This document shows, piece by piece, positions 25,432-33,704 of a stretch of 64,000 nt of DNA. Both the position numbers and the translations under genes were made by a program. Numbering within the stretch: the stretch's first letter is position 1; the number at the start of each line of letters is the position of its first letter. The notes below the pieces were generated by a model, which saw only the letters and a program-made list of their open reading frames with translations, had not been told where the DNA came from and ran no database searches. The stretch lies in IMG/VR virus record IMGVR_UViG_3300007351_000003, positions 19,218 to 83,217 of that record; one strand, written 5' to 3'. Source of the DNA: a virus.

Positions 25432-25700
25432 TAGAGGTATTTATTAGGACCTGCGCTCGGCACAGCCTTCCTGTCCAATAACCCCATATCCCGCATTTCC
25501 CGGAGCGCCTGGGCCGCTGTTGTCTGTATCATGTCGTGCTGACTCGCCAGTTCGCGGGATGAGATGCAAGGGACTTTACGGAGTAGGTTGAAAATTCTCT
25601 TCTGCGTAGGTGACAGTCCTCGGATAAGCACGGCATTCATGTCCGGGGCTATCTGCGGGTGCTTCTTTTTCAGGCGTATGAGGTCTTTGAGGGAAATCAC
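25416..25700 (-). CDS. winged-helix DNA-binding protein
   Basis: 94 aa from GTG 25700, which overlaps the stop of the preceding gene. LIRGLSPTQKRIFNLLRKVP and the following helix pair (ISSRELASQHDMIQTT) form a MarR-like winged helix. A possible regulator of this operon. The longer frame upstream has no coding character. Confidence 0.6.
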   Translation of the reverse strand: MISLKDLIRLKKKHPQIAPDMNAVLIRGLSPTQKRIFNLLRKVPCISSRELASQHDMIQTTAAQALREMRDMGLLDRKAVPSAGPNKYLYWRVA

Positions 25701-26065
25701 GCCTTCACCGCCTTGAAATAGGATATGAGGTCCTCCAGTGAATGAAACACCGGTATCCCGAGAGAATATGCGCGTTCCAGTTCCTTCTGTGCCCCGCGGC
25801 TGTTTTCCCAACCTTCCACGAGTAAAATTGCGTCACTTACTTCCATCCACGCTAACGACTGCGCCTGTATCATCTCAATCGGGATAGACTCGCCTTCGCG
25901 GAGTTGGAAAAATAAACTGTAATCAATAAACGGGGAAAATACCGCAAAACCTTCTAGGAGCAGCTGGGTGGATATCCGCATGCCCTTCCGGAGATTGTCG
26001 AGGAACTTGATAGGGTTGGGGTCGCTCATCGCGCCAGCACAATAGATACGCTTCTTGGTATTCAA
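25697..26065 (-). CDS. DUF4406-like protein
   Basis: 122 aa from TTG 26065, chosen because GGGAGGA lies 5-6 nt upstream; an ATG-started frame begins inside the methyltransferase gene. RIYCAGAM at the start and LAWMEVSDAILLVEGWENS in the middle are the DUF4406 pattern, a nucleoside 2-deoxyribosyltransferase-like Rossmann fold. Frequent in phages; substrate unknown. Confidence 0.65.
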   Translation of the reverse strand: MNTKKRIYCAGAMSDPNPIKFLDNLRKGMRISTQLLLEGFAVFSPFIDYSLFFQLREGESIPIEMIQAQSLAWMEVSDAILLVEGWENSRGAQKELERAYSLGIPVFHSLEDLISYFKAVKA

Positions 26066-26075
26066 TGATTCCTCC

Positions 26076-29066
26076 CTATGCGTGGGCATAAACCGCATGA
26101 TTGGCGTAATTTGCCTTCACCAGTGCTGCCGCGATCCCTGGGCATACCGAATTACCGCACAGTCTTACCTGTGCTGTTTTGGTGAATGGCTTACCGTGCA
26201 TATCGTGCTCGATAATATAGGTGTCGTAGAATCCCTGAGCACGGAATATTTCGCGTGGCGCGAGCATGCGGAGACCTATATCAATGATTTGGTAGTCTTC
26301 CCCGTGGACCTTTACTAAACCGAAACGATCTCTTGTTGAAATTGTATTAATTGGCTTCCGTATGTCATGGGATTCACTGGCTGCATGGTATTGCAAGAGG
26401 AATGCCCGGACTTCTCCGAAGTGAAGGCCGCCAGCCGTGATTGTCTGCAGCGGTTCACGTGAGTCCTGACCGATATTCGTACCCTTGAGCTTAACCAAGT
26501 GTGACGTTACAAGGCTGTCTTTGTCACGTTGAGTAACCGTCCGCACTGGTTCGTCGGCAGCATATCCTATGCTCGATCCCATGTATCGAACAAGACTCGC
26601 GGCTACCAGGGAATGATGGTCTACTGACGTGACCGTGCCGAGCGGCATTTCAACCTGCGAGCCCACGACTCCGCCGTAGTGTTTGGCGAGGAAGGCAGAA
26701 ACGAGGGCATGCCTTTGAGTTGCGGTAATTGTTGGTAGTGGATCATCGACAGGATGGCAACGGTCCTCGTCACCTTTTGAAGAATAGAGTGAAGACAAAA
26801 CAGGAGATACCAGCGCCAGCTCTCCCCGGTGCGCAGCGGTTATCGTCGGAAATGGGTCTTTAATATCATTGGTCCTATCGCCTCCCTGATGGGTCAGTGG
26901 AATAAGATGTGGCATGACGAGTGCGCTGTCTGCCTTTGCCGTAACCGTTGCAACAGGTTCCTCTATATGCCTCGGCCTTGACTGTCCTGCCCGTCCGCCA
27001 ACTCCTATTATATGGGGCGCAACGAGCGCAAAGTGTCCGCCCTTTGTCTCCGCACAGATAGTTCTGAGCGGTTCATCAATGGGCATAGAACGCGGCGATG
27101 ATCCGTTGGCGTGCTCAGTAATATACGGGACTACCAGTCCGTGCCGGTTCTCCGTAGTTTGCGTTGCCAGCGGATCGCCAACAGATTGCCCGCGGAACTC
27201 TCCGCCCTTATCGCCATAGTACGTCACGATAAACGGCTCAGTCGAATCTGTGACATACCGCTTAATACCCATGGCAATGCGGCGTTGCGTGGCTTCGGCC
27301 AGCGGTTTCTTGCGCTCGAATATAGACGGCGCGGGAATATCCCATTGGATGCACTCGGCCGCAGTTCTCCAAGGCAGGAGTTTTCCACTCTTTACGGCTG
27401 CGCTTTTCGGGTCACCATGTGTCGGCTCGGGCCACACAATAGGCTGTCCGTCTGAGCGGGCAATGAGAAAGAGACGCTTCCGGATGGTCGGGTCGCCATA
27501 ATCACAAGCCCTGAGCATTTTATGGTCAACTTCGTAACCATTTTTACGGAGGGCATTGAGAAACGAACGGAAGGTTCGGCCCTTGCGTTTCGGACACGGG
27601 TACTGCTTGCCGTCCGTTTTGGTGATCAGCGGTCCCCAAGTGATGAATTCCTCGACGTTCTCGAGCATGATTACCCGTGGTTTTACCGTAGCAGCCCAGC
27701 GGAGAACTACCCAGGCAAGCCCACGGATCTTCTTACTGACAGGTTTCGTGCCCTTGGCCTTAGAGAAATGTTTGCAATTATGAACGACAATACCTTCAAC
27801 AATGTAGCTTTCATCGTCCTCGACGCCAATATTAAAAACATCGGTTTCAACAACTGCGGGTTCCTGGCTACGAATAGGACACCACTCAAGGCCACTCTCG
27901 GCAATAGTTTGACTATGACCATCAACAATATTTTCTCGCCATCGAAGCAGGTAAATTGGCCTCGCGTTGACAATTCGGCCTTGAATTTCATTGCTGTTTT
28001 GTAAAAGATGAACTGTGACTGTTTTCCCAAGAGAATTCAGGAGGGCTTTGATTCCGAAAGCGAGGTGTTTGGATACCGTGCGGCATTCGGTAAATTGTTT
28101 TCCTGCCCATCCATCCGCAGAAAGGTATCCGTCAAGCAAAGACTGTTTAAAGGCTGGTCCGATACCGAGTGCCCAAGCTGGAATTCGTTTTGACTCGGCC
28201 CTGTGCCCAAAGTGTTCTCGTAACCATTCCACTAAACCACGGTGGTTTGTACTGAATTGATATGCTGTACCAGTCTCCCGCTCGTGCCACGCCAACTCAT
28301 TAAAACCGGCACGTTCTCCTTCACGCATCCATGTGTTGATTGTCTGGCGAAGTTTTTCTACCTCATGCTTACCGCAGGTGAGAACCAATTCAGCGCGTGT
28401 ATCTGTGAGGCGTGTCCAGCCGTCTCCAAGGTAACGACCAACAAGCCACATAAAGCGGTTGTCTGCAACCATGCCGCGACCCAACACAGGAGGTATTGTT
28501 GACGCCGGGAAGGTCGTAGGAGTTGCCCAATACCACCCTTTTGTGAGAAGCGATGCTGGTGCCCAGCCAGCGTCTCCCAGAACACGCCCATATCCTCGAG
28601 GTTCGGTACACCATACGCTTTTACGATGACGAACATAGAATGGATGCTCAGGACTCACAAGTAACCCGGGATGCCCATGTCCCTTAATTGACATCAACGG
28701 CTTGCGTGTATGAGATACCTCTGTTACCCGTCCCCAACGCAGTTTATGTGTGAGTACTTCATCGCCAACTTCGATTTCTTCAATGGCTTGATAGCCCCGG
28801 CGCGTGAGTACCAGTGTTCCTGCCGGGAAACAGTCCGGGCTGAACCATGCCAGGCCGACGGGCCTGCCGGCGCATTCAACCATCGGGTTGACTTTCCACA
28901 CGTCTTCCCGGAGATGCTTTGTGAACGGGTGATTTACCTGATGCATCCGGATCGCGTCCGCATCGTGGTTTACAGCGATATCGATCGGGCGCCCAAGGGC
29001 CCGCTCTATCCCCGTTGATGCTCCGCCGCCGCCCGCAAAATTATCGACTACGATTTCTCCTGTCAT
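26076..29066 (-). CDS. DNA cytosine-5 methyltransferase interrupted by an intein
   Basis: 996 aa precursor. SAM motif FAGGGGASTG at 10-19. Catalytic PDC motif is split: WFSPD (74-78), then a 352-residue intein (79-430), then Cys431-KHFSKAKG. Motif ENVEEF, the recognition domain and late motif GNSVCP follow. The target-recognition part contains about seven degenerate repeats of the form EPxxTITxxxxxALV. Splicing would give a 644-aa enzyme. Likely protects phage DNA against host restriction. Confidence 0.9.
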   Translation of the reverse strand: MTGEIVVDNFAGGGGASTGIERALGRPIDIAVNHDADAIRMHQVNHPFTKHLREDVWKVNPMVECAGRPVGLAWFSPDCFPAGTLVLTRRGYQAIEEIEVGDEVLTHKLRWGRVTEVSHTRKPLMSIKGHGHPGLLVSPEHPFYVRHRKSVWCTEPRGYGRVLGDAGWAPASLLTKGWYWATPTTFPASTIPPVLGRGMVADNRFMWLVGRYLGDGWTRLTDTRAELVLTCGKHEVEKLRQTINTWMREGERAGFNELAWHERETGTAYQFSTNHRGLVEWLREHFGHRAESKRIPAWALGIGPAFKQSLLDGYLSADGWAGKQFTECRTVSKHLAFGIKALLNSLGKTVTVHLLQNSNEIQGRIVNARPIYLLRWRENIVDGHSQTIAESGLEWCPIRSQEPAVVETDVFNIGVEDDESYIVEGIVVHNCKHFSKAKGTKPVSKKIRGLAWVVLRWAATVKPRVIMLENVEEFITWGPLITKTDGKQYPCPKRKGRTFRSFLNALRKNGYEVDHKMLRACDYGDPTIRKRLFLIARSDGQPIVWPEPTHGDPKSAAVKSGKLLPWRTAAECIQWDIPAPSIFERKKPLAEATQRRIAMGIKRYVTDSTEPFIVTYYGDKGGEFRGQSVGDPLATQTTENRHGLVVPYITEHANGSSPRSMPIDEPLRTICAETKGGHFALVAPHIIGVGGRAGQSRPRHIEEPVATVTAKADSALVMPHLIPLTHQGGDRTNDIKDPFPTITAAHRGELALVSPVLSSLYSSKGDEDRCHPVDDPLPTITATQRHALVSAFLAKHYGGVVGSQVEMPLGTVTSVDHHSLVAASLVRYMGSSIGYAADEPVRTVTQRDKDSLVTSHLVKLKGTNIGQDSREPLQTITAGGLHFGEVRAFLLQYHAASESHDIRKPINTISTRDRFGLVKVHGEDYQIIDIGLRMLAPREIFRAQGFYDTYIIEHDMHGKPFTKTAQVRLCGNSVCPGIAAALVKANYANHAVYAHA
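27777..28832 (-). mobile_element. intein with LAGLIDADG homing endonuclease
   Basis: Block A starts CFPAGTLVLTRRGYQAIEEI. Block B has a TxxH-like GHGHPGLLVSPEHPFYVR. Two LAGLIDADG-type helices (WLVGRYLGDGW, LLDGYLSADGW) follow. Blocks F/G end DVFNIGVEDDESYIV and VVHN before Cys+1. All splicing residues (Cys1, terminal His-Asn, Cys+1) are present, so it should be active. The +1 residue is the methyltransferase's own catalytic cysteine. Confidence 0.88.
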
Positions 29067-29078
29067 GCCATACCTTTC

Positions 29079-29552
29079 TTAAAACGGCAATTCCATTTCC
29101 TTCCCGAACTTCACGCGCCACCAGGAGCGCAACCTGTACCCCCAGATTTTCCACCGGTACAGCGCACGCTTGATGCTTTGCCAGATCGGGTGCGTCAGAT
29201 AGCGCATGAACATCCCGACATCAAATAAGGCCATCAGGATAACGACCGCTTCCCATGCCTTTTCGTTGTCAACAGCCTCGTGCTTGATCAGGCTGTTGTA
29301 CTGGGTCACCGGGGGATGGATCAGGATCGGCAGTGTGTGTGTCGGTGTAAGTTTTTTCTTGATATTTATAAAACCATGCCCGCCCCGTTCCATCGCACGA
29401 CCAACAAGGCTTGGTTATCACCTGCTTATCATACCCATCCTGCACCCCGTACCTGCGGAGGATCTTGTCCTTGAGCTGGTAGAACCATCCCTCTTTCCGG
29501 GATAGGTGCCGTTATTGGCAAGGATGAGCAGATTGAGGATGGACGGGTGCAT
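29079..29552 (-). pseudogene. zinc-knuckle phage protein split by two frameshifts
   Basis: ATG 29552, right after the kinase stop. The first 19 residues (MHPSILNLLILANNGTYPG) are in one frame. The natural continuation KEGWFYQLKDKILRRYG to CWSCDGTG is in the next frame. The C-terminal part (SLIKHEAVDNEKAWEAVVIL and a basic tail) returns to the first frame, where a 104-codon frame from 29393 is open. Two compensating single-base shifts, in mutation or in assembly, would explain it. The family, with a CxxCxGxG knuckle, is known only as phage hypothetical. Confidence 0.5.
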
Positions 29553-29553
29553 G

Positions 29554-30084
29554 TTATGGCCTCTCCCCAATGATTTCCTCGATACACCTGATAAGTTTCT
29601 CAACATCCCCACTCTCGGCCCGGATGGTGTAATCGCAATCGATGGAATCAACAAACCGTTCGCTGTCATGGGTGGTCCCGGCCGTTTCATCTGTGTACCC
29701 GATGCGCTCCACCTTGATCAGGACACCGCCGAGGTCGCGGATGCGCTTGGCCTCTTCGGGGAAACGGACATCATCGACAACAACGTGCTTCTTTTCTTCG
29801 CCCATGATCCTGCAGATTTCGTCCTCGCAGCGGTTGACCCAATAAAGCGGGTCTACCTGCTTCCGGAATATCTCGGTTCCGACCTTCTGCATCAGCCATC
29901 TGGAACGTTCGGTTTTTGCTCCGTAACATTCTTCATGCGTACACATGCCGGCGGTAATGAGCATCTTCTTTAGCGGGTCCGCGAAGGCCACACGTGCGTA
30001 ATCGAAATTAGCAGTGAGATGATCGCCGATGGTTGTCTTGCCGACATATGCCTTGCCTACTATGCCGAAGAGATGGAGTTTCAT
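29554..30084 (-). CDS. deoxynucleoside monophosphate kinase
   Basis: 176 aa from ATG 30084, coupled by ATGA to the gene before. P-loop GKAYVGKTT (~8-16), a DxxR region VVVDDVRFPEEAKRI and helical lid match phage dNMP kinases (T4 gp1-like). Supplies dNDPs for phage DNA synthesis. The longer ATG-started frame upstream overlaps the neighbour. Confidence 0.8.
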   Translation of the reverse strand: MKLHLFGIVGKAYVGKTTIGDHLTANFDYARVAFADPLKKMLITAGMCTHEECYGAKTERSRWLMQKVGTEIFRKQVDPLYWVNRCEDEICRIMGEEKKHVVVDDVRFPEEAKRIRDLGGVLIKVERIGYTDETAGTTHDSERFVDSIDCDYTIRAESGDVEKLIRCIEEIIGERP

Positions 30085-30359
30085 GCCGTTACCGCCGCAT
30101 TCCGGTACTCGTTCATCAGGCTTTTCGGGATGTTTATAATCTGCTTCTTGATCTCCCTTTCCACCCCTCCGCAATCAGCCAGACACCAAGCATGTTGCTT
30201 TCCCGGAGTTACCCTGAGCACCCGGAGCACAACCGCCTTGGGCTTCGGCCTTGACGGTGATCCTGCGAACGCAAATGCTCTCTTCGCCACAGCCACGGCA
30301 ACGGCCATCATCGAAGCCAGCCGATAATATTTATTGCTCACCAGATTTACCTTGCTCAT
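30081..30359 (-). CDS. hypothetical basic protein, 92 aa
   Basis: MSKVNLVSNKYYRLASMMAV start with an Ala/Val helix (17-33) and a basic beta-rich middle (PKAVVLRVLRV). Not recognised. Coupled to the kinase gene. Confidence 0.5.
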   Translation of the reverse strand: MSKVNLVSNKYYRLASMMAVAVAVAKRAFAFAGSPSRPKPKAVVLRVLRVTPGKQHAWCLADCGGVEREIKKQIINIPKSLMNEYRNAAVTA

Positions 30360-30442
30360 GCTTCCTCCCTTGAAATCTCCCGCCCTTCCCCGGGCCAGTG
30401 CTTCCCGACACTGGTTGTTCCGGGGTCAGGGGGAAGGTTTGA

Positions 30443-31276
30443 TTACTGATTATTGCTGCTGAATTTCCCGTTCAGAAATACCCATCCGGGCAGTTTGGTT
30501 TTCAGTGTTGCGATTTCCTGGGCGAGAGCATCGCGCTCGGTCCGCTCGTGCTTGACGTTGATGATCTTGAACACGGGCTTTTCGTCCTGGCTCTTGGGCA
30601 TCTCGACCTCAAAGTCCGCTTCGATCCTGATTTTGTTTTCCGACCCTTCATAGAACGGCAGCGTCAGCGTAAGTTTCTTGGGCAGATTGCTTATCTGCGC
30701 CCCGTTCTTATCTGCAAACATTAAGGTCGTATTGTCCGGATCAAGGTCGCTCTCGAATTTCAATTCGCGGTCCATCTTGATCAGGGCAATGTTGCCGCGC
30801 AGGAGTCCGGAATTCTGGAAGCATTCCGGGTAGGTATCAAACAGTTTGAGCAGGGATTTTTGGTCAAATTCGCCGATACCGGGTTCCCCCCTCCTGTTTA
30901 AGAAGATCGCTTTCATTTCGAGAGAGATGGCCAAGGGGAGGGCGATTCTCTCCTGCCGCGTTTTTTCGTCGAAGAACATGGTGATCTTGGTGTTGTTTCT
31001 GCCATACTCCCCGACGTAAAAAATCACTCCCTCTTCAGGCTTGGCGCCGCACTTATTGATCGCATTGACGAACGCCTCGGAATCATTCGCCGTGTAAAGC
31101 CGGTCGTTGTGCCGACGGATCGGAGTGATCGGATCCTTGGTGACTTCTGTGTACCCCACTCCACCCCGCAAAAAATGCCGCTCCTGATTGGTGGTGGTGT
31201 CTTTAAAACTGATGTGGTCGTCAGGCAGTGCGGTTTTGCCGACGGTCAGTTGTACTTCCTGCGTGTTTTTTTCCAT
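30443..31276 (-). CDS. DUF2303-like protein
   Basis: 277 aa. Pattern RHNDRLYTANDSEAFVNAIN near 54-73 and a beta-rich C-terminal half fit the phage DUF2303 (YfdQ-like) family, usually in early regions near nucleotide and recombination genes. Function unknown. Shares one base with the downstream end of the preceding gene. Confidence 0.6.
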   Translation of the reverse strand: MEKNTQEVQLTVGKTALPDDHISFKDTTTNQERHFLRGGVGYTEVTKDPITPIRRHNDRLYTANDSEAFVNAINKCGAKPEEGVIFYVGEYGRNNTKITMFFDEKTRQERIALPLAISLEMKAIFLNRRGEPGIGEFDQKSLLKLFDTYPECFQNSGLLRGNIALIKMDRELKFESDLDPDNTTLMFADKNGAQISNLPKKLTLTLPFYEGSENKIRIEADFEVEMPKSQDEKPVFKIINVKHERTERDALAQEIATLKTKLPGWVFLNGKFSSNNQ

Positions 31277-31626
31277 TACGATGCCGCTCCTTCCCTGTGT
31301 GCCGTTGTGATTGACCGAACCTTGTCGGAATCTGTGAATTCAAATCCCGGCTGCTTGGCGTTGTCGGACGTGGTTTCGATCTTGATCTTTTCGTCCTCGA
31401 TGACCGCTATCGCCTTAGACGATCTTTTCGGGACTTTTGCCTCGCAATCGAACGTGATAATTACGCTTCCACCGTCCAGATCAACCGTGATGTCGATCGA
31501 GATTTTCCGCTTTCCTGGGATGTCGTTCTCAAAAATAACGGATTGCAGCACTTTCGCCATCTCGTTATTATAAAGCGGAAGTAATTTTGTATCCTTCAGG
31601 TTTGCCAATGACAATTCTTTCAGCAT
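31276..31626 (-). CDS. hypothetical protein, 116 aa
   Basis: ATG 31626 with GAGGTGA before it. MLKELSLANLKDTKLLPLYN start, beta-rich centre (ISIDITVDLDGGSVIITFD). Often such genes pair with DUF2303 genes in phages. Its stop meets the DUF2303 start. Confidence 0.55.
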   Translation of the reverse strand: MLKELSLANLKDTKLLPLYNNEMAKVLQSVIFENDIPGKRKISIDITVDLDGGSVIITFDCEAKVPKRSSKAIAVIEDEKIKIETTSDNAKQPGFEFTDSDKVRSITTAHREGAAS

Positions 31627-31656
31627 ATGTCTCACCTCCTCTCTCTACTGCTGTTG

Positions 31657-32073
31657 TTATTTTTCTTTTGCCATCTGCATGAGTCGCGCAGCTACAACGA
31701 CCTCATCAACTTGGTATCGTTTCGCAAAAAATGACACAACATCCGGTCGATCCTTGTATTTTTCCCAGTCGGGAAGAAACAGGCTATCCGGCATCAGTAA
31801 GTGCAGCGCAAATTCATTCGCTTCTTTCTCGTCTCGATCTTCTAGTATCGTGGTCATATTTACCCTTGTTATCGTGTCTTGCGCTCGCTTATTCCATAGC
31901 CCAATCGCGCCTCTGCGTGATTTCTTCGGATAAGTACGAACTAGGCATTTTAGGCATTCGATCTGCCACCATTTATGATTGACCATCGTGCTTTCATAGT
32001 TATCAACCCGCGCTTTACCGCCGCAGAATGGACACGATAACAAAACGGTCGAATCAGATTTCGCTTTGCTCAA
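31657..32073 (-). CDS. Lar-type zinc ribbon fused to truncated ImmA/IrrE-like domain
   Basis: 138 aa from TTG 32073 (GGAGGTGA upstream). Residues ~12-62 are a Lar-like zinc ribbon: CPFCGGKA, then IECLKC and a GLWNKRA helix; Lar proteins dampen type I restriction. Residues ~75-138 match the second half of ImmA/IrrE metallopeptidases (EKEANEFALHLLMPDS, then a winged-helix-like end), but the HExxH helix is absent. So the peptidase part cannot be catalytic as seen. It lies just behind structured element 1. Confidence 0.6.
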   Translation of the reverse strand: MSKAKSDSTVLLSCPFCGGKARVDNYESTMVNHKWWQIECLKCLVRTYPKKSRRGAIGLWNKRAQDTITRVNMTTILEDRDEKEANEFALHLLMPDSLFLPDWEKYKDRPDVVSFFAKRYQVDEVVVAARLMQMAKEK

Positions 32074-32090
32074 CTGTTCACCTCCACGTT

Positions 32091-32283
32091 GGTGCGGCGC
32101 TTCGCGCCGGAAACCTTTTACGTCTGGGCGGGCTGGTAGGGACTTTCGGTTCTGCCACCATCACCCGACGATCGGGAGTCCTCCCGGCGAAGGGATTCTC
32201 ATCCACGGTACGGTATCGTTTTAGCGACAGCCGCCGCCAGTTCCCGCCCAGACGTAAAAGCTTTTTATATTAAGCGCCGCACC
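32091..32283 (-). ncRNA. structured element, copy 1 (193 bp, no ORF)
   Basis: Bounded by a perfect 12-bp inverted repeat GGTGCGGCGCTT/AAGCGCCGCACC, with a second stem ACGTCTGGGCGGG/CCCGCCCAGACGT inside it and further hairpins (CCCGA/TCGGG, GGACT/AGTCC). A second copy, ~95% identical, lies at 48270-48457 on the other strand. There the second stem is changed on both sides (GGGC to GGTC and GCCC to GACC), so pairing is kept. It may be an RNA or a folded DNA element. It precedes the Lar fusion gene. Confidence 0.65.
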
Positions 32284-32407
32284 AATGGGGCCGTTAAGTC
32301 GTGACCGGCAAGCATTGGTTGATGCGTCGCACACTACGCGCCGCACCAACCAAGCCGTTCAAGACCGACCGCCCCTAACGGGGCGGCGACTTAACGGCCC
32401 CATTAAA
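32284..32407 (-). repeat. inverted attC pair around a GCGC hairpin
   Basis: Minus strand: attC 32344-32407 has the stop-overlapping TTTAATG, arm GCCGTTAAG, stem CCGCCCC/GGGGCGG and arm CTTGAACGGC with one unpaired base. R' GTTGGTG follows. Then comes a palindrome GGTTGGTGCGGCGC/GCGACGCATCAACC, then an inverted copy whose end CGACTTAACGGCCCCATT is the exact complement of the first 18 bases of the site. Similar pairs lie at 47414-47530 and 48149-48269. Confidence 0.65.
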
Positions 32408-32849
32408 TTTCTTCATGCCTCACGAAGACGGCGGTTGATAGTTCCAACCTCCGCAAAACTGAGACAAGCATCACTACTTCGGCGCTCTTGTTCGCAGCGG
32501 TATACGTTGCCTCTTTTGCCGTTCGCACTTGTTTATCGTATAACTCAAGCAAGCCCCACGAGTCAGGCAATTCATCGGGCTTGACGAGTTTCGCGGGAAC
32601 TAGAAAATAACGGTGATCCCCCATACCGCGCTCTTGTTCCCGGCGAAATATTTTATTCTTATCCGAGAGAAAATCTGCTCTCGATGCCTTGCACTCCACA
32701 AGGATGCTAGCTCCACCAGAAGCATAGAAGCCTATCGCGTCTGGAGTTTCGGTGTTGTGTGTAGTGGCAAGTTCGGCCAAAATGATTGTGCAACGCCGAT
32801 TATTTGCAAGCCATGCCTGAGCTTTTTTGACCAACTCTTTATGAGTCAA
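32403..32849 (-). CDS. PD-(D/E)XK nuclease-like protein
   Basis: 148 aa. PDAIGFYASG (~36-45) and ILVECKASRADFLSDKNK (~49-66) carry the D...ExK signature of restriction-like/VRR-type nucleases, and a GDHRYFLVP strand follows. The stop overlaps the R'' core of an attC site, and another attC (32873-32919) lies just before the gene: it is a complete cassette. Confidence 0.65.
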   Translation of the reverse strand: MTHKELVKKAQAWLANNRRCTIILAELATTHNTETPDAIGFYASGGASILVECKASRADFLSDKNKIFRREQERGMGDHRYFLVPAKLVKPDELPDSWGLLELYDKQVRTAKEATYTAANKSAEVVMLVSVLRRLELSTAVFVRHEEI

Positions 32850-32872
32850 ACCGACCTCTGAAATTTAACCAG

Positions 32873-32919
32873 TCAGTCCAGCCGTCCAAAAAGGACGGCA
32901 GCTGACTTCTGCGTTATGG
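32873..32919 (-). repeat. attC-like site (minus strand), well formed
   Basis: R'' CCATAAC overlaps the stop of the 70-aa gene. Arms AGTCAG/CTGACT, stem CTGCCGTCC/GGACGGCTGG, T5 loop, R' GTTAAAT. Folded part nearly identical to 16143-16196. Confidence 0.72.
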
Positions 32920-33126
32920 TTCCAACCTCTTCATGAATTCTGCATTGCCATCCTCATGGCACCTGCTGCAGATATATCTTTTTGTCTTGATCGTCTTGTA
33001 TGCCCTCGGTGCCTTATCTCGTGGCGGGTATGTGGTGCGGTTATCTGTATTGAATGCCTCTATGCCGAGGAATATCAATCCAAGAGTGAGAGCGATGCTG
33101 ACTATTGTGAGTCCGGGATTGGCCAT
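32914..33126 (-). CDS. membrane-anchored zinc-binding protein, 70 aa
   Basis: One membrane helix at ~5-24 (GLTIVSIALTLGLIFLG), then a basic linker and CSRCHEDG. The stop TAA is part of an attC R'' core (CCATAAC), so it belongs to a cassette. Function unknown. Confidence 0.55.
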   Translation of the reverse strand: MANPGLTIVSIALTLGLIFLGIEAFNTDNRTTYPPRDKAPRAYKTIKTKRYICSRCHEDGNAEFMKRLEP

Positions 33127-33129
33127 GTT

Positions 33130-33279
33130 CTAATCTCCACTGTCGTCGGTCTGGTTTATGTCTTTCGGAGTAACCGCCATTTGTATCCTGTGCAATGCGC
33201 TGTATACCGCTTCCCGGTTCTTCGGGTCGTTGTAGTTCTCAATTGCAAAATCAATATCTTTCTTTATCGTTTCGATCAT
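33130..33279 (-). CDS. hypothetical helical protein, 49 aa
   Basis: ATG 33279 with AAGGTGG upstream. MIETIKKDIDFAIENYNDP start, amphipathic helix followed by an acidic tail. First gene after the terminator at 33368-33410 and an 8-bp GC hairpin (33303-33334). Not recognised. Confidence 0.5.
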   Translation of the reverse strand: MIETIKKDIDFAIENYNDPKNREAVYSALHRIQMAVTPKDINQTDDSGD

Positions 33280-33367
33280 TCGTCACCACCTTGGTTAAGT
33301 TTGCAGGGCGACCCCGGACCAGGAGCCGCCCTGCATATGTAAAGGAGGTCCACTCCCCATGAGTGGC

Positions 33368-33410
33368 AAAAGAAACCCTGCCAGTAAGGAGAACCAGAAA
33401 CCCGGCAGGG
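33368..33410 (-). terminator. terminator after the first leftward genes
   Basis: Minus strand stem CCCTGCC/GGCAGGG followed by TTTCTTTT, immediately behind the stop of the 72-aa gene. It would stop early leftward transcripts, so the long minus-strand operon beyond probably needs read-through or another promoter. Confidence 0.6.
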
Positions 33411-33418
33411 CAAATCAT

Positions 33419-33637
33419 TTATTCGTCTCCGTCTTGAGTGGGGTAAAGTATGTCATACGGTTTAAATGTTGCCTCGTGGATCGCCCTCGCTACTTCAACT
33501 CGCATACGCTCGTAGGCCCTGATACGAATTTCTTTCGGGAGGCTGTCGAATTGTTTTTTTACGTCCGGGTGGACACGAAAGGAAACTGGGGGGCCTGTTT
33601 TTTCATACTGCTGCAGATCGTCGCAATCTTTAGCCAT
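33419..33637 (-). CDS. small DNA-binding-like protein, 72 aa
   Basis: ATG 33637, AAAGGA upstream. VSFRVHPDVKKQFDSLPKEI resembles a strand-helix-helix of ribbon-helix-helix proteins; the rest is helical. Second gene of the leftward early transcript, so a regulatory role is plausible. Confidence 0.5.
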   Translation of the reverse strand: MAKDCDDLQQYEKTGPPVSFRVHPDVKKQFDSLPKEIRIRAYERMRVEVARAIHEATFKPYDILYPTQDGDE

Positions 33638-33704
33638 ATGTGTCATTCCTTTCGTAAATAGTGAACCAATGTAGACAGTGACAAAGAAAAAAATATATGT
33701 ATAC

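Noticed and set aside
26400-27300. Tandem repeats in the methyltransferase as a separate repeat protein
   Set aside because: They are degenerate recognition-domain repeats in frame with the enzyme and known from phage m5C methyltransferases.
32091-32283. Retron msr-msd RNA
   Set aside because: Nested inverted repeats are suggestive but no reverse transcriptase gene lies nearby in either copy.
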